Below, one piece after another: positions 8,788-18,076 of a DNA stretch of 64,000 nucleotides. Source of the stretch: HLUCCA09 sp039822045 (GTDB lineage Bacteria > Pseudomonadota > Alphaproteobacteria > Rhodobacterales > Rhodobacteraceae); assembly GCA_039822045.1 (NCBI GenBank), contig JBCBMY010000007.1:124001-188000 (forward strand). The letters are read 5' to 3'. The position numbers and the translations under genes are program-made. Numbering within the stretch: the first letter of the stretch is position 1; each line of letters opens with the position of its first letter. Below the pieces are notes generated by a model. That model did not search any database, was not told where the DNA came from, and worked only from the letters and a program-made list of their open reading frames with translations.

Positions 8788-9786
8788 TCAGGGGCGACCG
8801 CGGGGATGGGTCATCGCCTGGAGCCATGGGCCGATATCGGTGGCATCGCTGTCAGCCGGGGCAGCGCGCCATGTGGGGGTGAAGGCCACGGTGCCGGCGG
8901 GCGGCCGCGGGACGATCCTGCCGCAGGTGCTCTGATCGGGCACGCCGCGGGACGATAGAACGCCCACGAGCACCTCCCCCTGCGCGGTGGACATCAGCAG
9001 AGGGCCGCCGCTGTCGCCCGAAGCGACGGGGCGACCGTCGGCCCGGGGCGCCAGCCGTGCGACGAGGCTGCAGCGGTTTTCCCCCCAGAGCTGCACGGGG
9101 CCCGTTGCCCGGATCGGGCGCGCGCCACGTTGGGTGCGCTCTTTGCCCCAGCCGGCGAAGCGAAGCGCCCCCTGCGTTCGCAGGGCCTGGAGCTGCGGAG
9201 GCTCCACGGCAACTGGCACCGGTACCGCGATATCAGGGTGCACATGCGCGGCCAGGCGCAAAAGTGCAATGTCGGCACAGCGGGGCAATGCATAGGCCGA
9301 GACGGAGGTGATGAAGCGCGGTGACCGGCTTGACCGACCGAAGCGCACGATGAAGCGTCCGGACGCGAGCTTCCAGTGGGCCGGATCTTCCCATGAGCCG
9401 CGCTGCAGGCTCGCGGTTTGTGGGAGCTTCTCGCAAGCGGCCGCTTTGCGCCCGCGCGGAAGACGCTGGCGGACCGGCCCGGGCAGACAGTGGCCCGCTG
9501 TCAGGACGAGGTTCGGCGCGATGAGAGTGCCGCTGCAGAGGCCTAGATTGACCACAGCATTGCGTGCAGGGCTGCCGATGTCGTCGGTCATCGTGGCGGC
9601 GGGAGCGGCAACGGGAGCCAGGAGGGCTGCTGTTGGCGCATCCGACTCGGCCCGCAAGGCTGCGGGCGCGAGGACGAGGGCGATCGCGGCCGACAGGATG
9701 GGGTGTCGCCATGTGATGCGGCGCCACCTGCGCGCCATCAGGGCCCAAACGCCGTAAAGCAGGCGCCGCAGCGTCGCGGATCGCAT
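8788..9786 (-). CDS. Secreted trypsin-like serine protease (S1 family)
   Basis: Taking the ATG at 9786, the product has 332 residues with an Arg-rich N-terminus and a hydrophobic signal segment (about residues 30-46). The catalytic triad is visible: His99 in LTAGHC, Asp172 in ADIALL and Ser259 in GDSGGPL. Six or more Cys residues fit disulphide-bonded extracellular chymotrypsin-fold enzymes. The start is uncertain: another ATG at 9738 would give a shorter n-region, and neither has a strong ribosome-binding site. A longer frame reaching 10002 would run over nadD on the other strand and is unlikely. Substrate is unknown. Confidence 0.85.
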   Translation of the reverse strand: MRSATLRRLLYGVWALMARRWRRITWRHPILSAAIALVLAPAALRAESDAPTAALLAPVAAPAATMTDDIGSPARNAVVNLGLCSGTLIAPNLVLTAGHCLPGPVRQRLPRGRKAAACEKLPQTASLQRGSWEDPAHWKLASGRFIVRFGRSSRSPRFITSVSAYALPRCADIALLRLAAHVHPDIAVPVPVAVEPPQLQALRTQGALRFAGWGKERTQRGARPIRATGPVQLWGENRCSLVARLAPRADGRPVASGDSGGPLLMSTAQGEVLVGVLSSRGVPDQSTCGRIVPRPPAGTVAFTPTWRAAPADSDATDIGPWLQAMTHPRGRP

Positions 9787-9965
9787 GCCCAGCGATATCA
9801 AGGACGAGGAGGGGACGCGGCGGCCGATTTCGCATTGAGGACCGGGCGCCATCGGCTCTGCTGTCGCGGGCGGGTGGGTCACAGGGCACATGCGGCGAAG
9901 TTGGGCGACGTTGACAGCCGAGGCAAGCCCCCCCATCCCTGCGCGGTGGCCGGCGCAACCGGCCG

Positions 9966-10601
9966 ATGCCGCGCGAGGGAAGGGTGTCCGCCACACCGTC
10001 ACGACCCGTTCTGCCGCCTGCCCGGTCGGGTCAGGCGATTGGCCTGCTCGGCGGGTCGTTCGACCCGGCGCACGAGGGCCATGCTCATATCACGCGCGAG
10101 GCGTTGAAGCGGTTTCGGCTCGACGCGGTTTGGTGGCTGGTGAGCCCGGGGAACCCGCTGAAGCCAAATGGACCAGCCGAAATGGGGCGGCGCATCGCGG
10201 CTGCGCGCAAGGTGATGGGCCATCCGCGCGTGCAGATCTCGGACCTCGAGGCCCGGATCGGGACGCGCTACACTGCCGAGACGCTGGGCTGGCTCATCTC
10301 TGCGCGGCCCGATTTGCGGTTCGTGTGGCTGATGGGGGCCGACAACCTTGCACAGTTCCATAGGTGGGACCGGTGGGAATGGATCCTCCGCCATGTGCCC
10401 GTGGGTGTGTTGGCCCGTCCCGGCCACCGAATGCGCGCACGCCGGTCGCCTGCAGCGGTGCGATTTGCCCGGGCGCGCCTGCCGGCGCGGGCGGCGGGCC
10501 TCTTGGCCACCTCGGTTCCGCCGGCCTGGTGCTTTGTGGATGTGCCGATGCGCGACATCTCATCATCCGACATTCGGGCCCGCGGGGATTGGCGAAAGTA
10601 G
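9966..10601 (+). CDS. nadD: Nicotinate-nucleotide adenylyltransferase
   Basis: The 211-residue protein has the nucleotidyltransferase signature GGSFDPAHEGH (residues 29-39), including the two histidines that bind ATP, and the C-terminal ISSSDIR motif. NadD adenylates nicotinate mononucleotide to make nicotinate adenine dinucleotide in NAD synthesis. The segment FVWLMGADNLAQFHRWDRW is the usual NadD substrate-binding region. In Rhodobacterales nadD often lies near dacB, as it does here. The start ATG could be a few codons further in. Confidence 0.95.
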   Translation: MPREGRVSATPSRPVLPPARSGQAIGLLGGSFDPAHEGHAHITREALKRFRLDAVWWLVSPGNPLKPNGPAEMGRRIAAARKVMGHPRVQISDLEARIGTRYTAETLGWLISARPDLRFVWLMGADNLAQFHRWDRWEWILRHVPVGVLARPGHRMRARRSPAAVRFARARLPARAAGLLATSVPPAWCFVDVPMRDISSSDIRARGDWRK

Positions 10602-10708
10602 GGACAGTCGGGTTAGGTGTTGGCCGGGCCAGGGTTGCTGTTGATCTACACGGCAATCGGACCGTCAGTCTGAGGCCAGCGCCCGAACCGGCACGAAAGG
10701 ATCGCGCA

Positions 10709-11125
10709 ATGTCAATTTCCTCTGCGGAATCGGGCGGATCGGCTCTGGGCCGGATGTGGACTTGGGCGCAATGGCTGGCGCTGAGCGGTGCACTTGCGGC
10801 CTGCGGCGGCGGTGGCGGTGAAGGCTCGGGCGGCGGCGCGCAGGGAGCCAGCGTTGGTCCAGTGACCGTGTCTGGCCGTGCCGTTGCGCCGGATCCCGGG
10901 CTGAGCTTTGTGCGGCCCTATCGCGGGGCGGCAGATCCCTGCCAGCTGACCGGGGAGACACAGTTCACGGTGGATTTCCTCGACCGTGCGGCCGACCTTG
11001 TGAGCTGTCCCACCGGAAGTGCCGCAGCGGCCGAGATTGCGTCGGTGTCCGGCGTGCAAGATGTGGCACAGACCCGCAATTTCACGCTCTTTCGCGTGCC
11101 GCGCCGTGCAGGCCTTTCTGGCTGA
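10709..11125 (+). CDS. Lipoprotein of unknown function, first of a tandem pair
   Basis: The 138-residue product has a signal peptide ending GALAAC (Cys32), followed by a Gly/Ser-rich linker (GGGGGEGSGGG) typical of lipoproteins that stand off the membrane. The mature domain shares a pattern with the next gene: (D/E)PGL-x-FV, C-x-x-x-G-(E/D)-(T/S)-QF, a hydrophobic stretch ending SCP or ACP, then VAQTRN or VGRTRN before a final hydrophobic strand. AAAGGA precedes the ATG. The family is not known to me. Confidence 0.75.
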   Translation: MSISSAESGGSALGRMWTWAQWLALSGALAACGGGGGEGSGGGAQGASVGPVTVSGRAVAPDPGLSFVRPYRGAADPCQLTGETQFTVDFLDRAADLVSCPTGSAAAAEIASVSGVQDVAQTRNFTLFRVPRRAGLSG

Positions 11126-11272
11126 CATTGGAGAGCTTGCTGGCCCATATGTCGTGGCCTGGGCGCGGCCTGCGGGTCGGGACATCGGCGGATACGCCGG
11201 GATGGGTGGCGCTTCTCCGGCGCACGGGGCATGTTCGGACGAAGAGTTGACGCGGAAAAGGTGACGGGCGCG

Positions 11273-11710
11273 ATGGCACAAGGCGCTGTGGCGAACAGCT
11301 TGGGGATGGCCCGAACAGGGACGCGGGGGCGAGCGATTGCGGCGATCGGCCTTGCTCTGGTGCTGTGCGCGACGGGGTGCACCTTTCGCCGCGACCAGCC
11401 GACGATTGACGACACCCCCGAACCTGGCCTGCGTTTCGTCGGGGACTTCGGACGCGGCCGCGATGGCTGTCGGGTCGTGGGCGACAGCCAGTTTGCCCGT
11501 GAGATGCAACGACCGGGCCGCGCCTTGATCGCCTGTCCGGCAGGAAGCCCGGCAGGCACCACTCTTTTGCAGACAGGTGCCGAGCAGGTGGGCCGGACAC
11601 GCAACTATTCGATCTTTGCCGTTGCAGTGGCGCCCGCGCCTGTGCCCGAGGCGCCATCGGGCACGGCCACTCCCGCTGGTCCGATATCTCCCGCAGGCGC
11701 CCCCGGCTGA
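11273..11710 (+). CDS. Lipoprotein of unknown function, second of a tandem pair
   Basis: The 145-residue product (from ATG 11273) has a signal sequence ending CATGC, a reasonable lipobox, then a domain paralogous to the preceding gene: EPGLRFV, a CRVVGDSQF stretch, LIACPAGS and GRTRNYSIF. It ends in a Pro/Ala-rich tail. The two paired cysteines of the domain are conserved between the paralogues. The start is uncertain, since an internal ATG at 11306 would give a more compact signal peptide but is directly preceded by TTGGGG. Probably transcribed with the upstream paralogue and dacB; a periplasmic or outer-membrane role near peptidoglycan is only suggested by context. Confidence 0.7.
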   Translation: MAQGAVANSLGMARTGTRGRAIAAIGLALVLCATGCTFRRDQPTIDDTPEPGLRFVGDFGRGRDGCRVVGDSQFAREMQRPGRALIACPAGSPAGTTLLQTGAEQVGRTRNYSIFAVAVAPAPVPEAPSGTATPAGPISPAGAPG

Positions 11711-11829
11711 TCGCCAGGACGCGCGCAAGTTGCCCTTTGCGTGGTCCGGATGCGACGATCCGGCCACCTAACGCAGACGTGCGCCCTGCAGTCTTGCCCG
11801 GTGCAGACCGCTCTGGCTAAGTGCGGCCC

Positions 11830-13377
11830 ATGGCAGCGAGCGATCACAAACGAACCTTGCGACAGGCGGGCCCTCAAGCGGGTCGGCGCGCGGTTCTCGG
11901 CGGGCTTGCGGCCTGTGTTGCGGGGGCGGCGGCGGCATCTGCACCAGAGCGCACCCTGCGGCCGGCGCCTCGTCCGACGGCCGAGGCTCTGGAGGCGGCG
12001 CGCACGCTCAGGGCCTCTTCGGCCGAGAGGATTGTTGCGGATGCCCAACTTGGCGCGGGCAAAGTGGCCTTTGCCGTTGCCGATGCAGGAACCGGAGAAG
12101 TTCTTGAAACTTTCCGCCCGCTGTTTCCTCAGCCACCGGCATCGGTCGCCAAGGCCGTTACGGCCCTCTACGCATTAGACCGTCTTGGACCCGGCCACCG
12201 CTTTGGAACGGAAGTGCTGTGCCATGGCACGATGGATGACAATGGCCGCCTAGAGGGCGATCTGATCCTTGCTGGCTCTGGCGATCCGCTTCTCCAGACG
12301 AACGATCTGGCCGTGCTTGCGACGCGGCTCAAGGAGGCAGGTCTCACGGGCGTGACCGGCGGATTCCGCGTCTGGAACGGAGCGCTGCCGCGTGTGGAGC
12401 GGATCGACCCGGGGCAGCCGGACCATGTGGGCTACAACCCGGCCGTCTCGGGCCTGAATCTCAACTTCAACCGGGTGCATTTCGAGTGGCGGCGCGCGGG
12501 CGCGGGCTATTCGGTGTCGATGGATGCCCGATCGGACAAGTATCGCCCGGAAGTGCAGGTCGCGCGGATGTCGGTCGTGAGCCGCTCGACGCCAATCTAT
12601 ACCTACGAAGACGCGGGCGACGTTGATGCATGGACCGTCGCCTCGGGGGCTCTGGGCTCCAGCGGGGCGCGTTGGCTGCCGGTGCGCGAGCCCGCGCTCT
12701 ATGCGGCAGAAGTGTTTCAGACCTTCGCGCGCTCGCACGGGATCGCGTTGGGGAAACCGTCGCTTATCGACACGTTGCCTGATGGCTCACTCCCATTGAC
12801 GCGCGTCGAAAGCGCGTCATGCGACACGATCCTGCGCGGCATGCTGAAATACTCCACAAACATCACGGCTGAGGTGATGGGGTTGGCAGCTACCGTGTCG
12901 ACCGGACTGCCGCCGCGAGACCTGGAAGCGTCGGCGAGCCGAATGTCGGACTGGCTTGCCGCCGCGATCGGCTCGCGCCGTCCGGATTTCGTCGACCATT
13001 CAGGGCTCGGCGGCGAGAGCCGCATCACGCCGACCGATATGGTGCGGGCGCTGGTGAAGCTTGGGCCGAAGGCCGGACTGTCGCCGCTGCTCAAGCCCAT
13101 TCCGCTGCGGGACGCAAGCTATCGGGTCATACAGGGGAGCCCGGTGCGGGTGCAGGCCAAGACCGGGACGCTCAATTTCGTCTCAGGGCTGGGCGGCTAT
13201 GTCACGGCTGCGGGTGGGCGTGAGCTGGCATTCGCGATCTTCGCCGCCGATACCGAGCGGCGCGCCAGGATCCCGAAGTCCCAACGGGAGCGGCCGGATG
13301 GTGCGGCCAGTTGGGCCCGCCGTGCGCGAGTGTTGCAGCACCGGCTGATCGATCGCTGGGTGACGCTCTACGGCTGA
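11830..13377 (+). CDS. dacB: D-alanyl-D-alanine carboxypeptidase/endopeptidase (PBP4 type)
   Basis: The protein, about 515 residues, has a twin-arginine-like signal (GRRAVLGGLAA) and the three penicillin-binding motifs of family S13: SVAK with Ser105, SxN in KYSTNITAE, and KTG in QAKTGTLN. The insertion between the first and second motif is long, as in DacB. The enzyme trims pentapeptides and cleaves crosslinks in the periplasm. A GTG three codons upstream at 11821 is an alternative start. It ends 49 bases from the convergent TerB-like gene. Confidence 0.93.
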   Translation: MAASDHKRTLRQAGPQAGRRAVLGGLAACVAGAAAASAPERTLRPAPRPTAEALEAARTLRASSAERIVADAQLGAGKVAFAVADAGTGEVLETFRPLFPQPPASVAKAVTALYALDRLGPGHRFGTEVLCHGTMDDNGRLEGDLILAGSGDPLLQTNDLAVLATRLKEAGLTGVTGGFRVWNGALPRVERIDPGQPDHVGYNPAVSGLNLNFNRVHFEWRRAGAGYSVSMDARSDKYRPEVQVARMSVVSRSTPIYTYEDAGDVDAWTVASGALGSSGARWLPVREPALYAAEVFQTFARSHGIALGKPSLIDTLPDGSLPLTRVESASCDTILRGMLKYSTNITAEVMGLAATVSTGLPPRDLEASASRMSDWLAAAIGSRRPDFVDHSGLGGESRITPTDMVRALVKLGPKAGLSPLLKPIPLRDASYRVIQGSPVRVQAKTGTLNFVSGLGGYVTAAGGRELAFAIFAADTERRARIPKSQRERPDGAASWARRARVLQHRLIDRWVTLYG

Positions 13378-13425
13378 CGGCGCCGGTGGTTCGGACAAGC
13401 GATCCCGGTGCGGTGTGTTCGCGAT

Positions 13426-13851
13426 TTACAGCGTAAGGTGGCGTGCCCGGGCCCCTTGCTCGATGGCGGCGGCATGGAGCCTCGACACATTCAGCTCGTG
13501 CCTGATCTCTTCGAGCATGCGCAATTCGGCTTGATCGAGCATGCCGTCGGAGGCCGCGACATCGCAGGCAATGGCATAGGCCGTCTCGAACAGCCGTTCT
13601 GGCAGTGCCTCGCGGACGAGGCCAAAGAGCGCATCGAGGCCGTCTTCCTCCTCCAAAAGCTCAAAGACGAGGTTGGCGATGAGGCGGCTTCGGTCGGCGT
13701 CGTATTCAGCAAAGACCGGCAGATGGTTCACGATCCGGTCGATGGTGACGAGCTCAGCCGTGCGCACCGTTTCGTCAGACACCGACGTGGCGATCATCAC
13801 GGCAACGAGCGCGTCCTGTGGGGAAAGGGGCTGATCGGGCTTGGTCGGCAT
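13426..13851 (-). CDS. TerB-family (tellurite resistance-like) protein
   Basis: The 141-residue protein is all-helical with the TerB pattern: PQDALVAVMIATSVSDETV, ELVTIDRIVNHLPVF, and near the C-terminus YAIACDVAASDGMLDQAELRML. The acidic residues in SDE and ASDG...D..E probably bind metal, as in TerB. ATG at 13851 is preceded by GAGGA. Isolated terB genes of this kind are common in Rhodobacterales, and their link to tellurite is not established. It is divergent from lysS with about 208 bases between the starts. Confidence 0.85.
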   Translation of the reverse strand: MPTKPDQPLSPQDALVAVMIATSVSDETVRTAELVTIDRIVNHLPVFAEYDADRSRLIANLVFELLEEEDGLDALFGLVREALPERLFETAYAIACDVAASDGMLDQAELRMLEEIRHELNVSRLHAAAIEQGARARHLTL

Positions 13852-14059
13852 AACGGTCCTCGCGTTCCCGACGGAGATATGCGGGTCTGAGATACGGTGC
13901 AAGATGACGGGAAGCGCCCCTGCCGCTGCGTCACCGGCGCCGCGCATCGGGCGTGACGGAGGGCTGCGTTGACGGCGGCGCGAGGGTGCCCGATATAGCG
14001 GAACTTGCGATTCCGGGCTACTTGGCCCCCAATATCCCTGCACCGAAAGCACGCCAGCA

Positions 14060-15676
14060 ATGTCCGACACCGATCTGACTTCCCTTGCTCTGACCTCCAA
14101 GGCCTGGCCGTTCGAAGTCGCCCGGGCCGTTGCCAAGCGCTATGAGGGGGCAGCGCCGGAAAAAGGGCATGTTCTGTTCGAAACGGGGTACGGGCCATCT
14201 GGCCTGCCGCATATCGGGACCTTCGGCGAGGTTGCCCGAACCACGATGGTACGCCGCGCGTTCGAGGCGATCAGCGACATTCCAACCCGGCTCGTCTGCT
14301 TTTCCGACGATCTCGATGGGATGCGGAAAGTGCCCGAGAACGTCCCAAATCCCGAGGCGCTCCGCGAGCATCTGCAACGGCCGCTGACCTCGGTGCCGGA
14401 CCCGTTCGGAGAGTACGAGAGCTTTGGGCACCACAACAATGCGATGCTGCGACGGTTCCTCGATACCTTTGGCTTTGAGTACGAGTTTATTTCGGCGACC
14501 GACTTCTATCGCTCCGGCAGGTTCGACGAGGTGCTGCTGCGTGCCGCCGAGCGCTACGACGATCTGATGGCCATTATGCTGAAGACGCTCCGCGATGAGC
14601 GCCAGCAGACCTATTCGATCTTTCTGCCGCTTCATCCCGAAACTGGGCGGGTGCTCTATGTGCCGATGAAGCATGTCGATGCCGGCGCCGGCACTGTGAC
14701 ATTCGACGACGAAGACGGGCGGGAATGGACCTTGCCGGTGACCGGCGGGCACGTGAAGCTGCAGTGGAAGCCCGATTTCGGCGCGCGCTGGGCCGCGCTT
14801 GGCGTCGATTTCGAGATGTATGGCAAGGATCATTCCACCAACACCCCGGTCTACGACCGTATTTGCGAGATCCTGGGGGTGAAGGCGCCGGAGCATTACA
14901 CCTACGAGCTCTTTCTCGACGAAAACGGCGAGAAAATCTCGAAGTCCAAGGGCAACGGGCTGACGATCGACGAGTGGCTGACCTATGCCAGTGCGGAGTC
15001 GCTGAGCTACTTCATGTACCAGAAGCCGCGCACGGCAAAGCGGCTTTATTTCGATGTCATTCCGAAGGCCGTTGACGAGTACCATCAGCAGTTGGCCGCG
15101 TTCGACGGGCAGGATGTGAAGGCGCGGCTGGCCAATCCCGTCTGGCACATTCATCGCGGTCAGCCACCAGCCTCGGACATGGTGGTGAGCTTTGCGATGC
15201 TGTTGAACCTCGCGAGCGTTGCCCATGCTGAAGATACCGAGACGCTATGGGGCTTCATTCGCCGCTATGCGCCCGACGCAAGCCCCGAGACCCACCCGCA
15301 GATGGCAACGGCGGCCGAAGGGGCGGTGCGCTACTACAACGACTTCGTGAAGCCCGGCAAAGTGTTTAGGGCGGCCGATGCGAAGGAGGAGGCCGCGATG
15401 CGCGACCTTGCCGGGCGGCTGCGCGAGCACTTGGGTGAGACCGACCCCGAGGCGCTGCAGACAATTGTGTTCGCAGTGGGCAAGGAGCATGCGTTCGATC
15501 CCCTGAGGGATTGGTTCCGCGCGCTCTATGAAGTGCTTTTGGGGGCGAGCCAGGGCCCGCGGTTCGGCGGGTTCGTCGCGCTCTACGGCGTCGCCGAGAC
15601 CATCGCTCTGATCGAGGATGGACTTGCGGGGCGCCTGCTGCCCGAGCCGGCCGAGGCAAGCGCCGCCGCGCCCTGA
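14060..15676 (+). CDS. lysS: Lysyl-tRNA synthetase, class I
   Basis: The 538-residue enzyme is the archaeal-type class I LysRS, which replaces the usual class II enzyme in many alphaproteobacteria. The signature motifs are present: HIGT (residues 51-54) in the HIGH position after GPSGLP, and KISKS (292-296) in the KMSKS position. It charges tRNA-Lys with lysine in the cytoplasm. A class I enzyme here is a useful taxonomic marker for alphaproteobacteria. No other tRNA genes lie nearby. Confidence 0.97.
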   Translation: MSDTDLTSLALTSKAWPFEVARAVAKRYEGAAPEKGHVLFETGYGPSGLPHIGTFGEVARTTMVRRAFEAISDIPTRLVCFSDDLDGMRKVPENVPNPEALREHLQRPLTSVPDPFGEYESFGHHNNAMLRRFLDTFGFEYEFISATDFYRSGRFDEVLLRAAERYDDLMAIMLKTLRDERQQTYSIFLPLHPETGRVLYVPMKHVDAGAGTVTFDDEDGREWTLPVTGGHVKLQWKPDFGARWAALGVDFEMYGKDHSTNTPVYDRICEILGVKAPEHYTYELFLDENGEKISKSKGNGLTIDEWLTYASAESLSYFMYQKPRTAKRLYFDVIPKAVDEYHQQLAAFDGQDVKARLANPVWHIHRGQPPASDMVVSFAMLLNLASVAHAEDTETLWGFIRRYAPDASPETHPQMATAAEGAVRYYNDFVKPGKVFRAADAKEEAAMRDLAGRLREHLGETDPEALQTIVFAVGKEHAFDPLRDWFRALYEVLLGASQGPRFGGFVALYGVAETIALIEDGLAGRLLPEPAEASAAAP

Positions 15677-15825
15677 ACGAGTAGGACACCTATTGGCATT
15701 TGAGGGCGACGCCCACTGACGCGGGACAGACCTCGCTGCACGCAATCCTCGAAGATTTGCCTCCAATGCGCCGCACTCTTTGGGCATCAGCCAACACGGC
15801 GGGGTGTGTGTGAAGGGACGTCGCA

Positions 15826-16524
15826 ATGCTGTCGGTTCTAGAGATGGCGTGGCGTCAGTCACGCGCTTTGGCCTTGACCGCGTTGGTTCTGCTTGGGCTG
15901 GCGGCTCCTGCCGCGGCTGTAACGGTCTCCTACAATGGGGACTTTGAGCAGATCGATATCGGTGACGGCAAGCGCTTTAGCCTCTTGGCCCCATCGAGCG
16001 TGCCAGGTTGGCAAACGACGGACCAGGCGATTGAGCTGTGGGCCAACGGCTTCAACGGCGTCACCTCGTACTCCGGTGATCAGCACGCAGAGCTGAATGC
16101 CTATACTTTCGGCACGCTCTTTCAGACGATCACGGGCGTTGGCGCCGGTGGCGCGATCGAGTTGAGCTTTGCCCACCGCGCGCGGCAGGGCACCGACGTG
16201 ATGCGCGTCTTGCTCACCGATTTGGGCGATGACGGTGAGTATGGGACTGCCGACGATACCGATCTATTTGATCGTCAGTTTTCAGCCACGACGGCGGCCT
16301 GGCAGGTCAACCAAAGCTCCGACTTTGGGTCAATCTCCGCGCTGGGCGGCGATCTGCGGCTCTCATTCACCGCAGTGTCGACGGGCAGTGGCAGCCCCTC
16401 TGTCGGCAACTTCATCGATGACGTGACTGTTGACGTCTCGCCTGTGCCGCTGCCGGCCGCCGGTCTGCTGCTTCTCGGCGCGCTCGCGGGGCTCGGGTTC
16501 GCCCGCCGCGCCTGCCGCGCCTAG
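15826..16524 (+). CDS. Secreted VPLPA-CTERM sorting-domain protein
   Basis: The 232-residue protein has an N-terminal signal peptide (LALTALVLLGLAAPAAA) and at residues 207-228 the C-terminal sorting segment VPLPAAGLLLLGALAGLGFA followed by arginines. This tripartite tail (VPLPA, hydrophobic helix, basic end) marks proteins processed by exosortase in Rhodobacterales. The exported part is rich in beta strand, with a DFE...W...GDQHAELN pattern that resembles carbohydrate-binding or DUF642-like modules. It is probably released into an extracellular polysaccharide matrix. No exosortase gene is in the window. Confidence 0.8.
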   Translation: MLSVLEMAWRQSRALALTALVLLGLAAPAAAVTVSYNGDFEQIDIGDGKRFSLLAPSSVPGWQTTDQAIELWANGFNGVTSYSGDQHAELNAYTFGTLFQTITGVGAGGAIELSFAHRARQGTDVMRVLLTDLGDDGEYGTADDTDLFDRQFSATTAAWQVNQSSDFGSISALGGDLRLSFTAVSTGSGSPSVGNFIDDVTVDVSPVPLPAAGLLLLGALAGLGFARRACRA

Positions 16525-16640
16525 CTGCCAAGCCTAACTCCTCCCTCTGGCGGTTTGTTCGTCGGCCGCCGGCGGCGACCGGCTCCCCTGGGTCGACCGG
16601 GTCCGACTCAATCGCGCGACGCAGAGTGCTGTCTAAGTGC

Positions 16641-17573
16641 CTAGGCCTCACACTCCGAGCCGTTCGCGGCATGGGCGCGGGCCGCCTTGCGCCAACGCTT
16701 CCAGAGTGCGCCCCATTCGGCGGACAATGTGTCGGCCGGGATATCAAACAGAGGGGATCCGCGCGCGAACGCGTCGTCTTTCAATTCGTTCATCCGTGCC
16801 TCGGCCATTGCCACCAGTTCGGCCCGGCGTTCGGGATCTAGGCCGGATGCTTCGGGCCCCTGCAAATGCAGGCGATAGACATCGAGATCGTGGAAGTCGC
16901 CGAGGATCTCTCCAAGCTCGCCAGTCGCGCGGGCCTGCTCCTTGATTCGCTCGGGATCGAGGGGTGTCAGGAGGCGGGCCTGATACCAATGGTCCTTCAC
17001 CCTCTTACGCCAGTCGTGCATGTCTTCGATGTCGCGGCCCGTCCGAGCGCGCTTCATTGCGCGGCGTGCGCGGCTCCAGGTGCGGGCGAGCCCGGCTTCG
17101 AGGACGGCGCGATCCTTGCCGGCGAGCGTCCAGTCTGGCGCACGGTTGCCCAGATCTTCGAGCTCCTGTGCGTAGGCAGCAAGGGCAGCGTGCGGGTCTT
17201 GCTGGGCGGCGACGCGGTTGCGCGCGCGCGTGAAGTGGGCGCGGACGGCCGCATAGCGGCGGCGCTCGGCACCGGTCGTTTCCATCACGCTGTCATGGGT
17301 GGCGATCATCACATCGCGGTCGCGGAGGCGCGACAGACCCCGTGCGGCCGCCCGCAGCGCCTCTGCCTCGGCGTCGTAGTCGGGGCAGGCGGAGCGCACG
17401 AGGCGCAGGAGGCCACGCAATCGCTTGGTGCGCTTTCGCGCCTGGTGGATGGTGCGCTCGGTCGTCAGCGTTGGGTCGTCGATCTCGGCCCGGGCGCGGC
17501 CGGTTTCTTCGGTCGCAATCCGTACCAGGCTGTCACGCAAGCCCTCGTCGGCGGGGTCGATCCGGAATGCCAT
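16641..17573 (-). CDS. CHAD domain protein
   Basis: The 310-residue protein fits the CHAD (conserved histidine alpha-helical) domain: an N-terminal TIHQARKRTKRLRGLLRLVR helix, LRDRDVMI, and a second half with DMHDWRKRVKDHWYQARLL and FHDLDVYRLH. The conserved His, Arg and Lys residues on these helices bind polyphosphate; many CHAD proteins localise to polyphosphate granules. The typical CYTH/triphosphatase partner domain is absent, so this is the CHAD-only form. AGGAGG precedes the ATG at 17573. Confidence 0.92.
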   Translation of the reverse strand: MAFRIDPADEGLRDSLVRIATEETGRARAEIDDPTLTTERTIHQARKRTKRLRGLLRLVRSACPDYDAEAEALRAAARGLSRLRDRDVMIATHDSVMETTGAERRRYAAVRAHFTRARNRVAAQQDPHAALAAYAQELEDLGNRAPDWTLAGKDRAVLEAGLARTWSRARRAMKRARTGRDIEDMHDWRKRVKDHWYQARLLTPLDPERIKEQARATGELGEILGDFHDLDVYRLHLQGPEASGLDPERRAELVAMAEARMNELKDDAFARGSPLFDIPADTLSAEWGALWKRWRKAARAHAANGSECEA

Positions 17574-17677
17574 ATCGGCTGCCTCCTTTCTTCTGCTCTT
17601 GCCACCACCCCAAGTCGCGCCACCATAATCGGCAGGCGCGGAAAGATATACCCTGCGTAGCGAAATCGGAGAAAACC

Positions 17678-18076
17678 ATGTCAAGACTGTTGCTTGCGGC
17701 CTTCGTCTGGATCGCAGCCACCTTGCCAAGCCTGGCCCAGAGCGATCCCAACGACGTGATCGGAGCGCAGATCGAGGCATTTCGGGCGGATGATTTCGGG
17801 ACCGCGTTCACCTTTGCGGCACCGGGGATCAAGCAGCTCTTCGGGACGCCGGAAAACTTCGGGCGCATGGTGCGGCAGGGCTACCCGATGGTGTGGCGCC
17901 CGGCAGAAGTGCGATACGGCGCGCGGGAACTTCGTGGCGCGACCGTGCTGCAGCGCGTGATCATTACGGACGCGGAAGGCCGCCTGCATACTCTGCTCTA
18001 CCAGATGGTGCCCTTGGGAGAGAGCTGGCAGATCGCTGGCGTACAAATCCTTCGCGAGCCGGACGTCGGCGCGTGA
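17678..18076 (+). CDS. DUF4864 protein, secreted
   Basis: The 132-residue product has a signal peptide (MSRLLLAAFVWIAATLPSLAQ) and the characteristic run of the DUF4864 family: IEAFRADDFGTAFTFAAPGI, FGTPENFGRMVRQGYPMVW. It belongs to the NTF2-like fold by family assignment. Function is unknown. It overlaps the following DUF427 gene by four bases (GTGA), so the two are translationally coupled. Confidence 0.9.
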   Translation: MSRLLLAAFVWIAATLPSLAQSDPNDVIGAQIEAFRADDFGTAFTFAAPGIKQLFGTPENFGRMVRQGYPMVWRPAEVRYGARELRGATVLQRVIITDAEGRLHTLLYQMVPLGESWQIAGVQILREPDVGA

